Part shown: positions 1 to 6,444 of the stretch, in pieces
How positions within the stretch are numbered: position 1 is the stretch's first letter
Layout of the letters: every line of letters starts with the position of its first letter
Source: Candidatus Omnitrophota bacterium
Lineage (GTDB): Bacteria > Omnitrophota > Gorgyraeia > Zapsychrales > Zapsychraceae
DNA length: 9,051 bases
Direction of reading: 5' to 3'
Assembly (NCBI GenBank): GCA_020430005.1
Contig: JAGQKQ010000060.1
Location: 1 to 9,051, forward strand
Position numbers and translations under genes: made by a program
The notes under the pieces: model-generated
Told to the model about the DNA's origin: nothing
The model's database searches: none
Seen by the model: the letters and a program-made list of their open reading frames with translations, nothing else

Positions 1-107
1 TGGATGATTTAATCACCACAGGAGCAACAGCATCGGAAGCGGCCAAAACACTAAAAAAAGCCGGTGCACAAAGGGTAGGATTTCTCGCGCTGGCCGGAGC
101 TTTTTGA
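1..107 (+). CDS. ComF-family phosphoribosyltransferase, C-terminal end (partial)
   Basis: Only the last 34 codons are present, read in the frame that begins at base 3 and ending at TGA 105-107. The peptide opens with DDLITTGAT, the PRPP-binding loop of type I phosphoribosyltransferases, followed by an amphipathic helix (SEAAKTLKKAGA) and a final strand (RVGFLALAGAF). A protein that ends about 25 residues after the PRPP loop with a hydrophobic strand is typical of the ComF/GntX family, linked to DNA uptake in competent bacteria but of unknown function in most others. Other type I phosphoribosyltransferases remain possible because the N-terminal zinc-finger half that would identify ComF lies outside the window. 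It is co-directional with the methyltransferase gene downstream. Confidence 0.75.
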   Translation, partial: DDLITTGATASEAAKTLKKAGAQRVGFLALAGAF

Positions 108-151
108 CAAAGCCGGCGCCATAAAAGGTGTCCAGTATTATGATTGACTAT

Positions 152-182
152 TTGATGAATTGTGTTAATTTAAGAATATTAT
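152..182 (+). promoter_or_regulatory. Possible sigma-70-type promoter before the methyltransferase gene
   Basis: The AT-rich spacer after the ComF-like gene holds TTGATG (152-157) and TATTAT (177-182) separated by 19 bases. This is a loose match to -35/-10 boxes with a longer than ideal spacer. It would place transcription start near base 189, at the edge of the palindrome described separately. Such AT-rich DNA gives promoter-like matches easily, so this is only a candidate. Confidence 0.22.
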
Positions 183-187
183 ATAAG

Positions 188-207
188 CTTAAATATTAAT
201 ATTTTAG
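188..207 (+). repeat. AT-rich 20-base near-perfect palindrome (possible operator)
   Basis: Bases 188-207 read CTTAAATATTAATATTTTAG. The inner 14 bases (191-204) are perfectly self-complementary, and with the flanks the arms match at 9 of 10 positions. It lies just upstream of, and partly overlaps, the Shine-Dalgarno sequence of the methyltransferase gene, a position suited to an operator. An all-A/T core can arise by chance in such a spacer, and no following T-run supports a terminator. Confidence 0.4.
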
Positions 208-210
208 GAG
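204..210 (+). promoter_or_regulatory. Shine-Dalgarno sequence TTAGGAG that sets the methyltransferase start
   Basis: TTAGGAG is the clearest ribosome-binding sequence in the window. Its nearest useful downstream in-frame codon is ACG at 215-217 (4 bases after AGGAG), which sits just before the protein's N-terminal CxxC. The next conventional start, GTG 245, is 34 bases away, too far to be served by it. The site therefore argues for initiation at or next to 215. Confidence 0.55.
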
Positions 211-214
211 AATT

Positions 215-991
215 ACGGAATCACGGCATATTACGGTCTGTCCGGTGTGCGACAGTTCCGAATGGAACAAGATTTATCATGTAAAAGACTGGGATATTGA
301 GCAATGCCCGCATTGTGATTTCGCCAAGATTGATCCTCTTCCAACCCGGCAAAGCCGTCCGGAGATGTACAAAAAAGATAAAGTGATTGAGCGCAACACC
401 AAGAAAAAACCGGCCATTGTAAGGTTTTCTCGGGTGATGAAACGCTTTTGGAACAAAGTTTTAAAACGCGACAAAAGCCGGATCTTTCGGCAGAAAATTG
501 AAAAATATATCGCTCCCGGAAAAAAAGTTCTGGATGTCGGCTGCGGAGACGGCAGTTTTCTGGAAACCATCAAAGACCGTTACGAATGTTACGGCGTGGA
601 GATTTCCGATTATTTGGCGGAACTGGCCAATAATCGCGGTGGGATGAAGGTTCGGGCCGGTGATTTTCAGTCCATGGATTTTGAGGGACAGAAGTTTGAT
701 GCCATTACCCTGATTTCCATCATCGAACATGTGGACGATCCGGAAGGAACCTTGAAAAAATGTTATGAACTGCTCAATGACGGCGGGGTTCTGATTCAAA
801 AGACCGTGAATTACAATTGTCTTAATCGAAAAATCGTCAAAGATAAATGGACCGGCCTAAGACCGCCGGATCATATTATTTACTTTGATCCAAAAAATCT
901 TCAACAGCTTTTGAAAAAGCTCGGATTTAAATCCATGTCTGCTTCAGCGTGGGCTTTTAATGACAACATGTATTGCGACGCTGTTAAATAA
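215..991 (+). CDS. Class I SAM-dependent methyltransferase with N-terminal zinc ribbon
   Basis: Read from 215 the product has about 258 residues. Paired cysteines CPVC (9-12) and CPHC (31-34) form a zinc ribbon, a common N-terminal module of small-molecule and sugar methyltransferases. The Rossmann-fold domain follows: motif I VLDVGCGDG (about 105-113), the acidic strand end GVEIS, then FDAITLISIIEHVDDP and the LLNDGGVLI motif. Near the C-terminus DHIIYFDPKNLQQLLKKLGF matches the usual Y/F-x-P-x-x-L-x-x-L-L module of this family, so the 3' end looks intact. The substrate is unknown; location beside lptFG allows but does not prove a role in surface polysaccharide modification. The start is odd: the frame is open from base 200, but there is no ATG, GTG or TTG until GTG 245, which would fall inside the first CxxC and delete Cys9. 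ACG 215, behind TTAGGAG, gives the expected N-terminus. Either a non-standard start is used, an ATG has mutated to ACG, or the base is an error. Confidence 0.82.
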   Translation, partial: TESRHITVCPVCDSSEWNKIYHVKDWDIEQCPHCDFAKIDPLPTRQSRPEMYKKDKVIERNTKKKPAIVRFSRVMKRFWNKVLKRDKSRIFRQKIEKYIAPGKKVLDVGCGDGSFLETIKDRYECYGVEISDYLAELANNRGGMKVRAGDFQSMDFEGQKFDAITLISIIEHVDDPEGTLKKCYELLNDGGVLIQKTVNYNCLNRKIVKDKWTGLRPPDHIIYFDPKNLQQLLKKLGFKSMSASAWAFNDNMYCDAVK

Positions 992-999
992 ACAACACT

Positions 1000-2085
1000 A
1001 TGAAAATTATTCGCCGTTATATTATTCGAGAAAGTATTATCCCTTTTTTCCTTTCTCTTCTTGTGTTGACTTGCGTATTTCTGTTAGGAAATCTTATTCA
1101 GCTGACAAACCTTGTCATCAATAAAGGGGTTAAACTTTCCTTAATCGGAAAAGTATTTATTCTCTATGTGCCTGTTCTTCTAGGATACACCCTGCCGATC
1201 GCCTGTTTGATCGCCGTTATCCTTGCGTTCAGCCGATTGTCGGCTGATAATGAAATCCTGGCGCTGCGGGCCAGCGGAGTCCATTTATCCAAACTCTTGA
1301 CCCCTATGATTATCATCGGCATTATTGCCAGTCTTTTCTCAATCGTCCTTAACGAACGGATTATTCCCTACGCGCATTATAAACAGCACCGTATGCTGAA
1401 GACCCTCGGCGCGCAAAACCCTACGGCTTTGCTGGAGGCCGGCGTTTTTATTCACGCGTTTAACGGACAAATTCTTTTTATTCACAAGATTGAAGAAAAC
1501 CGGATGTTTAATATCACGATCTATCAACCGCAGGAAAACGGCCCAACCCGTACGATCATTGCCAAAGAAGGTGAATTTACGCCCGTTCCCGGAAAAAATC
1601 AGTTAAAATTAAAATTGATTGATGGGACCTCGGATGAACCCAATTTAGAAAATCCGGACAAATTTTACAAATTGAACTTTAAAAGTTATTTCATGACCCT
1701 GGATCTCGGCAGCGACGACATAAAAATTGAGAAAAAACCCAAAGGGATGACGCTCAAAGAATTAAAAGAAGCTATCGCGAAACTGGAGGAATTGTTCATC
1801 GATCCTTCACGACTGCAAACGGAATATCACCGCAAGATTTCCTGGTCCTTTTCGCCGTTAATTTTTATTTTATTAGGCTTTCCTATCGCAGTCATTACAC
1901 ACCGCCGGGAAAAGTCGGCGAATGTGGTTTTTGCTATTATATGTGCGGCAAGCTATTATTTGGTTTCGCTGGGATGTGAAGCCTTAAGTATGAAAACCGC
2001 GGCTCCTCCGGCCATTATGATGTGGATTCCCAACACCATTGCCGGTATTGTCGCTATCATTTTAAATATTCGATGCGTATCCTAG
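1000..2085 (+). CDS. lptF: LPS export permease LptF (YjgP/YjgQ family)
   Basis: This inner-membrane permease of 361 residues would pair with LptG and the ATPase LptB to extract lipopolysaccharide and pass it to the LptC-LptA bridge. Three hydrophobic segments lie at about 12-34, 52-78 and 100-118, then a hydrophilic periplasmic domain at about 120-275 (the beta-jellyroll of this family), then three more at about 282-300, 307-327 and 336-357. This is the 3+3 topology of LptF/G. SADNEILALRASGVH (about 81-95) is the conserved cytoplasmic coupling region that contacts LptB. ATG 1000 follows the methyltransferase stop by 8 bases and has no evident Shine-Dalgarno sequence, suggesting coupled translation. 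Which of the pair is F and which is G rests mainly on gene order and on the less conserved jellyroll, so the names could be swapped; family membership is firm. Confidence 0.9.
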   Translation: MKIIRRYIIRESIIPFFLSLLVLTCVFLLGNLIQLTNLVINKGVKLSLIGKVFILYVPVLLGYTLPIACLIAVILAFSRLSADNEILALRASGVHLSKLLTPMIIIGIIASLFSIVLNERIIPYAHYKQHRMLKTLGAQNPTALLEAGVFIHAFNGQILFIHKIEENRMFNITIYQPQENGPTRTIIAKEGEFTPVPGKNQLKLKLIDGTSDEPNLENPDKFYKLNFKSYFMTLDLGSDDIKIEKKPKGMTLKELKEAIAKLEELFIDPSRLQTEYHRKISWSFSPLIFILLGFPIAVITHRREKSANVVFAIICAASYYLVSLGCEALSMKTAAPPAIMMWIPNTIAGIVAIILNIRCVS

Positions 2086-3188
2086 ACCGATATATCCTCA
2101 GTTCTATTGTTAAGATTTTCTTCGGCGCCATACTGACGTTCTGTTTCTTATACGTTTTAATCGATTCGACCAGTCAGTTAGACGAATTTATCGACCGCAA
2201 AGTCCCTATCGATATCATCGCGCAGTATTACTTTTACTCGCTGCCGAGTATTTTGGTCACTGTCGCTCCGGTCGCGGCCTTGATTTCCGTTTTGTTTACG
2301 TTTACCGGCCTGAATAATAACAATGAAATTATCGTCTTGCGTTCCAGCGGCCTTAATTTCTGGCAAATCACAAAGCCGGCTCTCTATTTCAGTCTGATTA
2401 TTTCCGCGCTGGTTTTCTGGATGAATGAACGTTTTGTTCCGCAGGCAACGTCGGCTACCAAACAAATCCGTGACCAGAATATGGAGGTAGAATCGGTCCG
2501 CTTACGTAAACGCAAAGAAAAGATTACTAACCTTACCTTCTACGGATTGCAGAACCGGTTATTTTTTATCGATAAATTTAATCCCGCCGATCAGGAACTT
2601 AACGGGATTACCATTATCGAATATGATGAAGAACAGAATATCCGCCAGAAAATTGTCGCCTTAAAGGGAAACTGGCTTGATATCAACCGGTGGAAGTTTT
2701 TTAACGTTCAAATTACAACGTATAGTGAAGAAGGTATTAATATCCCGGCGAGGATTAAGGTTTATAAAGAAAAGCTCATGGATATTGAGGAAAGTCCGGA
2801 CGACTTTTTAAGACAGCGCGTGCGTGTCTCGTCCATGAATATTAAAGAGCTCCGGCACTATATCAGCCGTTTCTCCAGTAGCGGCGCAGCCAGGGCCTTA
2901 AATAATCTGCGTGTCGATCTTTACCAGAAAACAACATTTCCCCTGCGGAGTTTCATTATTGTATTCGCCGGCCTGCCTTTTGCGTTAATGGTGAAAAGCC
3001 GTAAAGGCGCAACCTTTGCCTCTATCGGTCTGGCCATTATAATCTGTTTTCTGTTTTTCGTTGTTGATTCTGTCGCGCTTGCTTTCGGAAAAAGTGACGC
3101 GCTGCTTCCTATTCTTTCTGCATGGATTTCACCGATTATATTTATCGGCATCGCTATTACCGCTATCGAATCCAACTTCGCGAACTAA
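2073..3188 (+). CDS. lptG: LPS export permease LptG (YjgP/YjgQ family)
   Basis: This is the second LptB2FG permease subunit, 371 residues from ATG 2073. Hydrophobic segments lie at about 12-30, 55-78, 102-120, 288-307, 313-337 and 344-365, with the periplasmic domain at about 121-285. NNNEIIVLRSSGLNFWQI (about 82-99) is the coupling-helix region that docks on LptB. The start is chosen because MRILDRYIL is the standard family N-terminus, equivalent to MKIIRRYII of the upstream paralogue. An earlier in-frame ATG at 2022 would add 17 residues unlike the family and lengthen the overlap with lptF to 64 bases. The chosen start overlaps lptF by 13 bases with no Shine-Dalgarno sequence, so translation is probably coupled and keeps the two subunits equimolar. 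LptB, LptA and LptC are not in the window. Confidence 0.9.
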   Translation: MRILDRYILSSIVKIFFGAILTFCFLYVLIDSTSQLDEFIDRKVPIDIIAQYYFYSLPSILVTVAPVAALISVLFTFTGLNNNNEIIVLRSSGLNFWQITKPALYFSLIISALVFWMNERFVPQATSATKQIRDQNMEVESVRLRKRKEKITNLTFYGLQNRLFFIDKFNPADQELNGITIIEYDEEQNIRQKIVALKGNWLDINRWKFFNVQITTYSEEGINIPARIKVYKEKLMDIEESPDDFLRQRVRVSSMNIKELRHYISRFSSSGAARALNNLRVDLYQKTTFPLRSFIIVFAGLPFALMVKSRKGATFASIGLAIIICFLFFVVDSVALAFGKSDALLPILSAWISPIIFIGIAITAIESNFAN

Positions 3189-3194
3189 CTTTGA

Positions 3195-4385
3195 CTACGC
3201 TTTCTTAAAAATCCTCGGCAAATGATTTCCCAATGAACATACAATTTCATAATGAATCGTATCGGACAATTTTGCCAGTTCATCTGCGGAAACAACCGTA
3301 TTTTTGTCTTTTCCCAGGATTGTGACCTGACTGCCGACCTTTGGCGACGGGACATCTGTGACATCAACAACCACCTGATCCATAGTCACTACCCCTAAAA
3401 CAGGACACCGTACGCCCTTAATGAGAACATGGGACTTGTTTGACAGAACCCGGGGATATCCGTCGTAATATCCGATGGATACTGTTGCGACTGTCATATC
3501 TTTTTTGGCAATAAACGACCGGCCGTAGCTAATGCTTCGGCCTTTTTTGATATCTTTAATATAAACAATTCGTGATTTCACACTTAAGGCAGGCTTAAGT
3601 TTGAGCCGTTTCTTAAAACGCTCATCCGGATATAGGCCATAAAGCATTAATCCCGGACGCACGATATTCAGAAAATCGGTTTTGTATCCGGCCAGCCCCA
3701 TACTGTTGGCCGCATGCACATATGGAATAACAAGACCTTGCCGATCTAAATTAACAACCAACTGATAAAAGTATTCTAATTGCTGTTTTGTAAATTGTTC
3801 GTCACTGTCCGCCGCGGGAAAATGCGTGTATATGCCCTGAACCGTAAGCTGTGAAAACGTAAAAAGTGTTTTAATAAAGTCTTCGGCTTCCTCATGCCAT
3901 ACCCCCAAACGCCCCATGCCTGTATCAATATTCACATGAACATTGATTCGCTTCTTAAACTTCTTGGCATAGGCATTCAATTTTCGCGCGAAATCGATAG
4001 TTAAAACCGTTGGCGTAAGGTCCAGGTCCACAATCTGTTCTACGTTTTCCAAAAGGGCGCTTTCAAATAATAAAACAGGTGTTGTAATTCCCATCTGGCG
4101 CAAACAAGCGCCTTCCGTCGTATCAGAGACAGCAAAAAATCCGATGTCCATATCAAAAAGCAGCTGTGCTATTTCTTTCATGCCATGTCCGTAGGCATCC
4201 GCTTTAATAACCGCCAACAGCCGGGCAGGATCGGCCAGAGTCTTTTTCCCTTTGTAACGGGTCGGCAGCGCGAATTTATTCTGTGCGGCCAGACGTCGAA
4301 TAGCCGTTACATTATCACGGATAGCTTTAAGATCAACTTCCGCCCAGGCGGAGTATTCTGTATCATGAACTTCTTTAGCCGTCAT
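3195..4385 (-). CDS. alr: Alanine racemase
   Basis: This PLP enzyme of 396 residues interconverts L- and D-alanine in the cytoplasm and supplies D-alanine for peptidoglycan. AVIKADAYGHG carries the PLP lysine (Lys61); the TIM-barrel continues with NIDTGMGRLG (153-161), YTHF (186-189), HAANS (224-228) and RPGLMLYG (243-250). The C-terminal beta-domain has the catalytic tyrosine in SYGRSF (Tyr287), GYYDGYPR (305-312) and the TMDQ motif (334-337). The N-terminal region before the PLP lysine is about 15-20 residues longer than usual (roughly 36-53). Asn152 stands where the Geobacillus enzyme has the carbamylated Lys129. ATG 4385 is preferred over an upstream TTG at 4412, which would run 27 bases into tsaB: it overlaps the tsaB stop as TAATG and has AAGGA 10 bases upstream. 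The gene is last in its run and ends 6 bases from the lptG stop. Confidence 0.94.
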   Translation of the reverse strand: MTAKEVHDTEYSAWAEVDLKAIRDNVTAIRRLAAQNKFALPTRYKGKKTLADPARLLAVIKADAYGHGMKEIAQLLFDMDIGFFAVSDTTEGACLRQMGITTPVLLFESALLENVEQIVDLDLTPTVLTIDFARKLNAYAKKFKKRINVHVNIDTGMGRLGVWHEEAEDFIKTLFTFSQLTVQGIYTHFPAADSDEQFTKQQLEYFYQLVVNLDRQGLVIPYVHAANSMGLAGYKTDFLNIVRPGLMLYGLYPDERFKKRLKLKPALSVKSRIVYIKDIKKGRSISYGRSFIAKKDMTVATVSIGYYDGYPRVLSNKSHVLIKGVRCPVLGVVTMDQVVVDVTDVPSPKVGSQVTILGKDKNTVVSADELAKLSDTIHYEIVCSLGNHLPRIFKKA

Positions 4386-5068
4386 TAAGATACTTTCCTT
4401 TTGACCTGGCAATCTTCCGGATATAAATAAATCGGAATTAGCGCGGCCGGATCTTCATAGGCCTTTTGCCGAAACTTTTCATAAACCAGTGGAAAAATAT
4501 ATTTCACCTGAGGAAATCCCACACGATCTTGATAAATAGAAGAACATTTTGAAGAAGAACGGATATCGTCGCTATACAAATTCGCACCGTCACCGATAAA
4601 AACACTTTTTGTTTTTACACTTTTAAGAAAGGTTTTTATATCTGTTAGTTCATAATTCCCTATTTTTTCTAATAAGCCTTTGCGCTTTTGATACTGACAG
4701 CCATAGATCATGTTACGTTTGGCATCCACAACTGCACATATCGCACTGTCATTCGTTCGCACGGTATTAGCCAGAATATCTAAACTGGATATTGTCACAA
4801 TCGGTTTTTGTGTTGAGTACGCTAAAGCCTTCACCGTGGAAAGCCCCACTCTTAATCCTGTAAAAGCCCCAGGCCCGGTTCCGACGGCAAAACCATCAAT
4901 GTCCTTCAATTTCATACCGGCTTTTTTTAACAACTGGTCGATACTGGGAATTAACGAATCTGAGACTTTCTTTGTGGAGCGGACATTACGATAAAATTTT
5001 ACCTCTGCGTCTTTTCCTAAAGCAAGACTGTAATGTTTCGCGGATGTATCCAGCGCTAATATGTTCAT
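4385..5068 (-). CDS. tsaB: tRNA t6A biosynthesis protein TsaB
   Basis: This 227-residue protein (formerly YeaZ) is a catalytically inactive ASKHA-fold partner that dimerises with TsaD in the complex making N6-threonylcarbamoyladenosine at position 37 of ANN-decoding tRNAs. Visible family marks are the N-terminal strand MNILALDTSAKHYSLAL (1-17), the helix SDSLIPSIDQLLKKAG (36-51) and the signature GFAVGTGPGAFTGLRVGLSTVKALA (starting at 59). A second conserved stretch is VVDAKRNMIYGCQY, and the C-terminus is the usual IPIYLYPED. Length is normal for the family. ATG 5068 directly follows the tsaE stop (TAAATG), and the stop overlaps the alr start. The catalytic partner TsaD and TsaC are not in the window, so they must be elsewhere in the genome. 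Confidence 0.93.
   Translation of the reverse strand: MNILALDTSAKHYSLALGKDAEVKFYRNVRSTKKVSDSLIPSIDQLLKKAGMKLKDIDGFAVGTGPGAFTGLRVGLSTVKALAYSTQKPIVTISSLDILANTVRTNDSAICAVVDAKRNMIYGCQYQKRKGLLEKIGNYELTDIKTFLKSVKTKSVFIGDGANLYSDDIRSSSKCSSIYQDRVGFPQVKYIFPLVYEKFRQKAYEDPAALIPIYLYPEDCQVKRKVS
4396..4400 (-). promoter_or_regulatory. Shine-Dalgarno sequence AAGGA for alr
   Basis: AAGGA on the minus strand lies 10 bases before ATG 4385, within the end of tsaB. It is one of the few recognisable ribosome-binding sequences in the leftward run and favours ATG 4385 over TTG 4412 as the alr start. Confidence 0.45.
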
Positions 5069-5521
5069 TTAATCCAAACCTTTCAAAATCTTTTTATACC
5101 GATCACCTTTGGCTGTGATGGATAATTCCCGTACGTTCTCTCCCTTATGTTTCAATTGAATATCAAGATATTCAGAAGGCATTAATCCACCCAATCGTTG
5201 GGCCCATTCAATAACGGAAACGCCATCGCCATAAAAAAATTCTTCCCATCCCATAACTGTAATCTGGTTTACTTCTTCCAGCCGGTATAAATCGAAATGA
5301 TAAAGATCTGTTTTTCCTTCATAGATATTCATTAAAACAAATGTCGGGCTGTTAACCTGTGTGGATTTAAGACCAAGCCCTTTGGCCAAACCTTTTACAA
5401 GAGTCGTTTTTCCTGTTCCTAAATCGCCCTTCAAGCACAGAATATCTCCGGGCTTAAGCCGTCGTGCCAGCTTTTCGCCAAAGGCCATTGTTTCCTGTTG
5501 ACTATGAGTTTTAAGTTTCAT
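5069..5521 (-). CDS. tsaE: tRNA t6A biosynthesis ATPase TsaE
   Basis: This 150-residue P-loop ATPase (formerly YjeE) binds the TsaB-TsaD heterodimer and is needed for turnover in t6A synthesis. The Walker A loop is GDLGTGKTT (32-40). The family motifs VNSPTF (56-61), HFDLYRL (75-81) and VIEWAQRL (103-110) follow in normal order and spacing. Length is typical. The gene begins 2 bases after the thiL stop and abuts tsaB. A purine stretch (AGAGGG) lies about 17 bases before the ATG, too far to be a convincing ribosome-binding site, so translation is probably coupled to thiL. Adjacent tsaE and tsaB is a widespread arrangement that supports both calls. Confidence 0.94.
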   Translation of the reverse strand: MKLKTHSQQETMAFGEKLARRLKPGDILCLKGDLGTGKTTLVKGLAKGLGLKSTQVNSPTFVLMNIYEGKTDLYHFDLYRLEEVNQITVMGWEEFFYGDGVSVIEWAQRLGGLMPSEYLDIQLKHKGENVRELSITAKGDRYKKILKGLD

Positions 5522-5523
5522 AT

Positions 5524-6444
5524 TTAAAAATGTGTATACCCTCTACGCTGTAATTTCTTTTCTTGTCCATTCTTCATAACGCAGACACATGTCTTTTTCT
5601 TATCCGTAATCTCTCCAATATGAATAAATGAAAACGGCTGAGATGTTTTCAATAAACGCTGAGCATCTCTTTTCTTCACCGTAAACAGCAATTCAAAATC
5701 TTCCCCGTCATAAAAGGCCTGTTCTAACGTAGCCCCGGGGGCTTTGCGTATATTATTTTCTTCAATCCTGGCCCCGACTCCGCTTTCCTCCAGGATATGA
5801 TATAAATCCGCAATCAGCCCATCGGAAATATCAATCATGGCGGTCGGTTTATATTTTTTGACAAGATAATGTGCCTCTTCCACCCTCGGCATAAAATTAA
5901 GATGTTTCCCCCGTTTCAGAGAATTTCCTAACGAACCCGTCACAAAGATCTGATCACCTTTACGGGCGCCATCACGAAGCACAAGATGTTTTTTAGCAAC
6001 CAGCCCCGTCAGCGCAACATTCACAACAATCTTGCTGTCTCTGACAGTATCACCACCGACAATAGCAACATTAAAACAACGGGCCGCCTTTTGAATGCCT
6101 TTATAAAGATTATGGATAAAATCCGTATGCGCCGATGACGGCATTCCGATCGAAATCAACGCGTATTTGGGGACACCCCCCATCGCCGCGATATCACTGA
6201 TATTACAGGCAAGCGCCTTCCATCCAATCTTTTCTCCACCCATTCCTTTTTGAAAATGCACACCCTCCACATGCATATCTGTCGTCAACAAAAGATGTTC
6301 TTGAGTGGAATAGCGACAGACAGCCGTGTCGTCCCCAATCCCCTTGATCACCGCCGAGGTTAATGTGGACTTTGCTTGCTTTTTAACGCGATCAATAAAA
6401 CCGAATTCACCTAACGCTGATAGAGACGGATTACGTTGAGCCAT
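5524..6444 (-). CDS. thiL: Thiamine-monophosphate kinase
   Basis: ThiL phosphorylates thiamine monophosphate with ATP to the active cofactor thiamine diphosphate, the last step of biosynthesis, in the cytoplasm. The 306-residue product has every expected motif of this PurM-like kinase: GIGDDTAV (35-42), TTDMHVEGVHF (54-64), NISDIAAMGG (81-90), GGDTVRD (130-136), IDISDGL (204-210) and GEDFELLFT (247-255). The conserved aspartates bind Mg-ATP. The N-terminal part (LGEFGFIDRV) is also typical. ATG 6444 lies inside the end of mtnA, a 14-base overlap, and has no obvious Shine-Dalgarno sequence; starting there gives the family N-terminus. No other thiamine gene is in the window, so placement here says nothing about the source of thiamine monophosphate (synthesis or salvage). 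Confidence 0.94.
   Translation of the reverse strand: MAQRNPSLSALGEFGFIDRVKKQAKSTLTSAVIKGIGDDTAVCRYSTQEHLLLTTDMHVEGVHFQKGMGGEKIGWKALACNISDIAAMGGVPKYALISIGMPSSAHTDFIHNLYKGIQKAARCFNVAIVGGDTVRDSKIVVNVALTGLVAKKHLVLRDGARKGDQIFVTGSLGNSLKRGKHLNFMPRVEEAHYLVKKYKPTAMIDISDGLIADLYHILEESGVGARIEENNIRKAPGATLEQAFYDGEDFELLFTVKKRDAQRLLKTSQPFSFIHIGEITDKKKTCVCVMKNGQEKKLQRRGYTHF

Noticed and set aside
90..118. Hairpin at the end of the ComF-like gene (GCCGG with CCGGC) as a terminator.
   Set aside because: The stem is only about 5 pairs around a mismatched interior and is not followed by a T-run.
277..799. Antisense open frames over the methyltransferase gene.
   Set aside because: They lie opposite a gene with clear domain motifs, show no recognisable family or start signals, and look like mirror frames.
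245..991. GTG 245 as the start of the methyltransferase.
   Set aside because: It cuts the first zinc-binding CxxC in half and is 34 bases from the strong Shine-Dalgarno sequence; the frame is open upstream to base 200.
2022..2072. ATG 2022 as the start of lptG.
   Set aside because: It adds 17 residues unlike the family and a 64-base overlap with lptF; ATG 2073 gives the canonical MRILDRYIL N-terminus.
4386..4412. TTG 4412 as the start of alr.
   Set aside because: ATG 4385 overlaps the tsaB stop as TAATG, has AAGGA upstream, and avoids a 27-base intrusion into tsaB.
4185..4994. Rightward open frames of about 67 and 94 codons opposite alr and tsaB.
   Set aside because: They lie opposite well-conserved coding sequence and encode nothing recognisable.
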